The notes below the pieces were generated by a model, which was not told the origin of the DNA, ran no database searches, and worked only from the letters and a program-made list of their open reading frames with translations. A program made the translations under genes and the position numbers. Shown in pieces: positions 61,656-64,000 of a stretch of 64,000 nt of DNA (positions within the stretch are counted from its first letter, which is position 1; each line of letters starts with the position of its first letter). The stretch is from Gaiellasilicea sp963731615 (GTDB lineage Bacteria; Actinomycetota; Thermoleophilia; Gaiellales; Gaiellaceae): the NCBI GenBank assembly GCA_963731615.1, contig CAVSWD010000009.1:62001-126000 (forward strand), in the 5' to 3' direction.

Positions 61656-63457
61656 TAGCCGGTTGAGTCGTCGAGCTCAGCTGAAAGCTGCTCGGCCTCG
61701 TCGACGAGCGTCCCGATCGCGTCGAGGCCGGCCGACCAGAAGCCCGGGTCGTTGATGTCGAAGCCGAGCCGCGACGCGAGCTCCGCCGGCGGCGCCGAGC
61801 CGCCCGCGCGCAGCAGGTCGAGGTACGGCTCGACGAGCGACTCGCCTTCGTCGAGGTAGCGCCGGTAGATCGCGAGCGAGAAGAGGTAGCCGAACGAGTA
61901 CGCGTAGACGTAGCCCGGGACGGCGATGAAGTGCGGCACGTAGCTCCACCAGATCCCGTAGCCCTCGGTCACCTCGACCGAGTCGCCGAGCATCCGCTCC
62001 TGCTCGGCCGACCAGAGCTCCGAGATCCGCTCGACGGGTAGCTCGCCCTCCTCGCGCCGGCCGGTGTGAATTGCGTGCTCGAAGCGGTTGAGCGCGATCT
62101 GGCGGAAGACGGTCGCGATCGTGTCGTCGATGCGGCCGACGAGCAAATCCAGCCGTGCGCGCGGGTCGTCCTCGCGCTCCATCAGCCGCTCGAAGGTGAG
62201 GGCCTCGCCGAAGACGGACGCGGTCTCGGCGAGGGTCAGCGGCGTGCTCGCATTCAGCAGGCCGAGATCCTGCGCGAGCGAGCCGTGCAGGCCGTGGCCG
62301 AGCTCGTGCGCGAGCGTGAGGACGCTGCGCCGCTCGCCGGCGTAGTTCATCAGCACGTAGGGATGCACATCCGGGATCGACGTGGCGCAGAAGGCACCGA
62401 GCATCTTCCCGGGCCGCACCGCCGCGTCGATCCAGTCGTGCTCGAAGAAGTTGCCGACGATCTCGCCGGCCTGCGGCGAGAAGCCGGCGAACGCGTCGAC
62501 GACGAGGTCGCGCGCGTCGTCCCACGCGATCGTGCCGCCCACCTCCTGCAGCGGCGCGAAGCGGTCGTAATCGCGCAGCCTGGGCAGGCCGAGCAGCCGG
62601 GCCTTGAGCGCGTAGAAGCGCTGCGGGATGTCGTACCGCGCGACGATCGCGTCGACGAGGCTCTGGGCCGCTTCGTCGGGAATCTCGTTGGCGAGGTTGC
62701 GCGCGGCGATCCAGCTCGAGTAGCCGCGCAGGCGGTCCTCGATCGCGCGCTCGTTCAGGATCGTGTTCAGCACGTAGCCGCGGGTGCGCACGCCCGGCCG
62801 CAGGGCCTCGGTGACCGCGTCGGCGACGTGGCCGCGCTCGTCCTGGTCGGTCAGGCGCGAGAGCCGCGCCAGCGCCTCGTCGAGCGAGTAGTCGCCGCCG
62901 TCGAGGGAGACGCGCAGGTCGGAGAGGAGGTCGTTGAAGAAGCGCCCCCAGGCGCCCGCGCCGGTGAGGTTCTTCTCGGCCGAGATCCGCTCCTCCGGCT
63001 CGGAGAGCTGGTACGGCTTGTAGCGCCGCTCCGAGCGGAGGACGTTGGCGAAGTGGTCGAGGGCGGGGTCGGCGAGCAGCCGCTGCGCGACCTCGTCGTC
63101 GAGCTCGCTCCATTCCAGGTCGAAGAAGAGGAGCTCGGTCTCGATCTGGGTGTTCTGCTCGCGCACCCTCTGCACGAGGGCGCCGCGGGCCTGGTCGGAG
63201 CTGTCGGCCGCCAGCCGGAGGCGGGCGTACGTCTCGACGCGCGTCGACACCGACTTGATCCGCTCGAGCTCGGCGACGGCGTCGGAGAGAGCGGCTGCGG
63301 TCAGCTCACCGAGCTTGCCGCGGTAGCGCTCCCGGAAGGCCTGCGCCGCAACGAGCTCTGCCTCGAGCTCCGACTCGAGGCGCGGATCGTCCGGCCCGTC
63401 GAAGAGATCGTCGAGGTTCCATTCGACCCCCTCGGCTCCGGTGACAACGGTGCTCAC
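61655..63457 (-). CDS. pepF: Oligoendopeptidase F (M3 family)
   Basis: Cytoplasmic zinc peptidase of 600 residues degrading short peptides. It begins VSTVVTGAEGVEWNLDDLFD and has the catalytic HExxH in VLTLAHELGHGLHGSLAQDL, the third ligand glutamate in LAETASVFGEALTFERLME and the C-terminal YGIWWSYVPHFIAVPGYVYA with YSFGYLFSLAIYRRY. GTG at 63457 chosen by the start of family similarity. Leftward, with its stop overlapping the hydrolase start. Confidence 0.94.
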   Translation of the reverse strand: MSTVVTGAEGVEWNLDDLFDGPDDPRLESELEAELVAAQAFRERYRGKLGELTAAALSDAVAELERIKSVSTRVETYARLRLAADSSDQARGALVQRVREQNTQIETELLFFDLEWSELDDEVAQRLLADPALDHFANVLRSERRYKPYQLSEPEERISAEKNLTGAGAWGRFFNDLLSDLRVSLDGGDYSLDEALARLSRLTDQDERGHVADAVTEALRPGVRTRGYVLNTILNERAIEDRLRGYSSWIAARNLANEIPDEAAQSLVDAIVARYDIPQRFYALKARLLGLPRLRDYDRFAPLQEVGGTIAWDDARDLVVDAFAGFSPQAGEIVGNFFEHDWIDAAVRPGKMLGAFCATSIPDVHPYVLMNYAGERRSVLTLAHELGHGLHGSLAQDLGLLNASTPLTLAETASVFGEALTFERLMEREDDPRARLDLLVGRIDDTIATVFRQIALNRFEHAIHTGRREEGELPVERISELWSAEQERMLGDSVEVTEGYGIWWSYVPHFIAVPGYVYAYSFGYLFSLAIYRRYLDEGESLVEPYLDLLRAGGSAPPAELASRLGFDINDPGFWSAGLDAIGTLVDEAEQLSAELDDSTG

Positions 63458-63468
63458 GACCGGGAAAC

Positions 63469-64000
63469 CTACCGATCCTCGAGGCCGTGTGGCGCGCCGT
63501 ACTCCGTGAGCAGGTCGAGGAACGGGCGGGGCGGGAACGCCTCGGGCCCGAGCACGCCAACGCCGCTCCAGGCGCCGCCGGCGAGCAGCTCGAGCGCGAC
63601 GATCGGGTTGAACGCGGTCTGCAGTACGACCGCCTGATGGCCCCATTCGGCCATCGCGTGCTCGTTGTCGACGACCTGGTAGAGGTAGGTCGCCCGCGGG
63701 TTGCCGTCCTTGCCGGTGCCGGTGACGTACGTGCCCGCGCAGGTCCTGCCGCGCATCCGGTCGCCGAGCGTGGCCGGGTCGGGAAGCGCGGCCGCGACCA
63801 GGTCGCGGGGCGCCACGTCGACCCCCTTCACCCGCACAGGCTGGGTCGAGTCGAGACCGAGCTTGTGCAGTGTCTTCAGCACCTCGATGAACTCCTCGCC
63901 GAGGCCGTACTTGAAGTCGACACGGCGGCACTCGACCCAGCGCGGGATCAGCAGCACCTCTTCGTGCTCGACGTTGACGCACTCGACCGGCCCGATTCCC
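63469..64000 (-). CDS. Saccharopine dehydrogenase-like protein, C-terminal part
   Basis: The last 176 residues of a saccharopine dehydrogenase/carboxynorspermidine synthase-type reductase; the N-terminal NAD(P)-binding domain lies outside the window. Visible are GIGPVECVNVEHEEVLLIPR, VDFKYGLGEEFIEVLKTLHK, DPATLGDRMRGRTCAGTYVT, YLYQVVDNEHAMAEWGHQAV and TAFNPIVALELLAGGAWSGV, ending TEYGAPHGLEDR. It is 11 bases upstream of pepF. Substrate (lysine pathway or polyamine) cannot be decided. Confidence 0.85.
   Translation of the reverse strand, partial: GIGPVECVNVEHEEVLLIPRWVECRRVDFKYGLGEEFIEVLKTLHKLGLDSTQPVRVKGVDVAPRDLVAAALPDPATLGDRMRGRTCAGTYVTGTGKDGNPRATYLYQVVDNEHAMAEWGHQAVVLQTAFNPIVALELLAGGAWSGVGVLGPEAFPPRPFLDLLTEYGAPHGLEDR

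Overview
The window is 64 kb of dense, GC-rich chromosome with GTG as a common start codon and many 1-4 base stop/start overlaps (ATGA, GTGA). Gene content points to an actinobacterium: a futalosine-type hydrolase, an Rv2578c-type radical SAM protein, DUF501 beside a DivIC-like gene, an LCP protein, an actinobacterial-type LexA box and apparently leaderless promoters. A deep Thermoleophilia/Gaiellales-like lineage is my best guess, from protein resemblance only. It is almost entirely ordinary chromosome: I see no insertion sequence, prophage, CRISPR array or integrase.

Layout. 1-2.8 kb: a leftward sugar ABC transporter (binding protein, ATPase, permease cut by the window edge) with a recognisable promoter. 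2.8-7.6 kb: a rightward RnfD-like/FG-GAP/ASPIC fusion, malate synthase and a tiny zinc-ribbon protein. 7.6-11.6 kb: a leftward chain of split XdhC, SDR, zinc alcohol dehydrogenase, cupin-like protein and lipoprotein. 11.6-13.4 kb: a divergent methyltransferase/TetR pair with twin operators. 13.4-21.7 kb: a CNNM/CBS protein, an MBL-fold hydrolase, a LexA-box radical SAM gene, a two-component pair, a flavoprotein/VOC pair, ferredoxin and small genes. 21.7-29.4 kb: seven leftward genes, most of them overlapping (GAF-SpoIIE phosphatase, spermidine-synthase-like protein, GDPD, L,D-transpeptidase, CcmG, CcmH, CcdA). 29.4-32.4 kb: small membrane genes, PAP2, an HTH-receiver regulator, DUF501. 32.5-34.2 kb: a rightward receiver/thioredoxin/flavoprotein fusion sitting among leftward genes. 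34.2-54.1 kb: a long leftward housekeeping run (rsmI, metG, tatD, rsmA, ispE, tRNA-Gln, glmU, prs, rplY, pth, mfd, prsA-like, mazG, eno, pyk, divIC-like), interrupted only by greA. 54-64 kb: LCP protein, FmdB-like protein, a membrane glycosyltransferase, a pseudouridine catabolic cassette (psuK-psuG plus an enolase-superfamily gene), GYD protein, futalosine hydrolase-like protein, oligoendopeptidase F and the end of a saccharopine dehydrogenase-like gene.

A dominant caveat is that at least a dozen otherwise conserved genes are broken by single-base frameshifts. In nearly all of them the span from start to stop is 3n+1 bases, and where I can place the change it is usually an extra base in a G or C run. 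I treat these as probable assembly errors and give the reconstructed gene spans. The most interesting non-coding signal is a pair of similar two-hairpin elements (15.3-15.47 kb and 44.24-44.37 kb) sharing an identical 22-base core, each lying just after a leftward stop codon.
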